Below, piece by piece: positions 5,262 to 5,627 of a stretch of DNA of 5,627 bases (position 1 is the stretch's first letter; the number at the start of each line of letters is the position of its first letter). Location of the stretch: NCBI GenBank assembly GCA_003505155.1, contig DNYJ01000010.1, positions 1 to 5,627 on the forward strand, written 5' to 3'. Under the pieces are notes generated by a model. That model did not search any database. It saw only the letters and a program-made list of their open reading frames with translations, and was not told where the DNA came from. The DNA is from Candidatus Uhrbacteria bacterium. Its GTDB lineage: Bacteria > Patescibacteriota > Patescibacteriia > UBA9934 > UBA10169. The position numbers and the translations under genes were made by a program.

Positions 5262-5290
5262 TTTACTGGTTACGAATTACTGGTTATGAT
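5262..5290 (+). promoter_or_regulatory. Candidate promoter for the FecR-domain gene
   Basis: A -35-like TTTACT (5262-5267) and a -10 TATGAT (5285-5290, five of six to consensus) are separated by 17 bases. The predicted start near 5297 leaves a leader of about 11 bases before ATG 5308. Both boxes coincide with the heptamer repeats, so a protein bound to the repeats would cover the promoter. Support is consensus matching only. Confidence 0.4.
5263..5290. repeat. Four tandem TTA-initiated heptamers in a divergent intergenic region
   Basis: Four consecutive seven-base units each begin with TTA. TTACTGG occurs at 5263-5269 and 5277-5283, TTACGAA at 5270-5276 and TTATGAT at 5284-5290. Read as 14-base units, the two copies share 12 of 14 bases and begin with the identical TTACTGGTTA. 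The array fills much of the 49-base gap between the thioredoxin-like and FecR-like start codons. It could be an operator for a regulator serving both genes, or a remnant of a heptamer-repeat family. Confidence 0.6.
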
Positions 5291-5307
5291 ATTCCTCATT
5301 CTATCGT

Positions 5308-5627
5308 ATGAATCGCATCCTTGCCACTCTCATCATCTTCATAGTCGCAGGACTTCTGATTTCTCAAAGCCTTGATCGCGGGTCGAACAACTCTCGTGTT
5401 CAGGGCGCCATCGTTGCACTTGAAGGTGAAGGTATCCTCCGTATTCGCGGCGAGCATGATTTGAAAGCCACGGTTGGAAACACTCTCCGGCGCGGAGAAA
5501 TTCTCAAAACTGGCGAAAGCTGGACTGTGGTCGAGTACGCCGGAGTCAGAATCGCCTTAGCCTACAACACGGAACTTCAACTCACATCGCCAGGAGTGTT
5601 CCGTCTTCTTGGAGGCCGCATCATGAG
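5308..5627 (+). CDS. FecR-domain protein, N-terminal part (runs off the window)
   Basis: From ATG 5308 the frame stays open to the end of the window, giving 106 residues. It opens with a single hydrophobic segment, NRILATLIIFIVAGLLIS, which is a signal peptide or membrane anchor with the rest outside. The following sequence fits the start of a FecR domain. GAIVALEGEGILRIRG is followed by LKATVGNTLRRGEILKTGESWTVVEY, then AGVRIALAYNTELQL and VFRLLGGRIM. This is the glycine-rich beta pattern in which a G-x2-L-x3-G-x3-L-x-TG run precedes short strands. FecR itself couples an iron-siderophore receptor to an ECF sigma factor, but many stand-alone FecR-domain proteins have unknown envelope or surface roles and no such partner is seen nearby. 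No Shine-Dalgarno precedes the start. It is transcribed away from the thioredoxin-like gene. Confidence 0.75.
   Translation, partial: MNRILATLIIFIVAGLLISQSLDRGSNNSRVQGAIVALEGEGILRIRGEHDLKATVGNTLRRGEILKTGESWTVVEYAGVRIALAYNTELQLTSPGVFRLLGGRIM

Overview
The window is bacterial chromosome using the standard bacterial code: the predicted genes stop at TAA, TAG or TGA, and tryptophan is TGG. It has compact housekeeping genes, very short intergenic gaps and almost no good Shine-Dalgarno sites. That style, plus small lipoprotein, thioredoxin-like and FecR-like envelope proteins, would fit a reduced-genome lineage such as Patescibacteria (CPR). This is a weak inference from style, not a recognised marker. 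No RNA gene, CRISPR array or insertion sequence was seen.

Layout. Positions 1-209 hold perhaps the last codons of a plus-strand gene, an 11-base T tract and a hairpin. On the minus strand (1266 to 210) is a sigma-70 family factor. Its regions 1.2-3 and its regions 3.2-4 lie in two different frames, joined by one apparent extra base in a GGGG run (plus-strand CCCC, 662-665). A short divergent gap (1267-1351) carries a good candidate promoter for the sigma gene. On the plus strand follow an RlmC/TrmA-type uracil-5 RNA methyltransferase (1352-2668), the GTPase Era (2678-3523) and an unrecognised acidic-tailed protein (3533-4066). Converging on these from the right is a two-gene minus-strand unit: an 84-residue CPHC thioredoxin-fold protein (5258-5004) and a lipoprotein of unknown function (4993-4082). 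A FecR-domain protein starts divergently at 5308 and runs off the end.

How they relate. The methyltransferase and Era both act on RNA or ribosome maturation and are probably co-transcribed. The right-hand genes look like a small envelope/redox group around one divergent control region built of heptamer repeats.

The most notable observation is inside the methyltransferase. About 64 extra in-frame codons (about 2120-2311) separate the SAM-binding motif from the next conserved strand. Their DNA is largely two adjacent imperfect palindromes (2177-2273). This looks like a small palindromic mobile repeat that entered a conserved gene and is translated, in the manner of Rickettsia palindromic elements.
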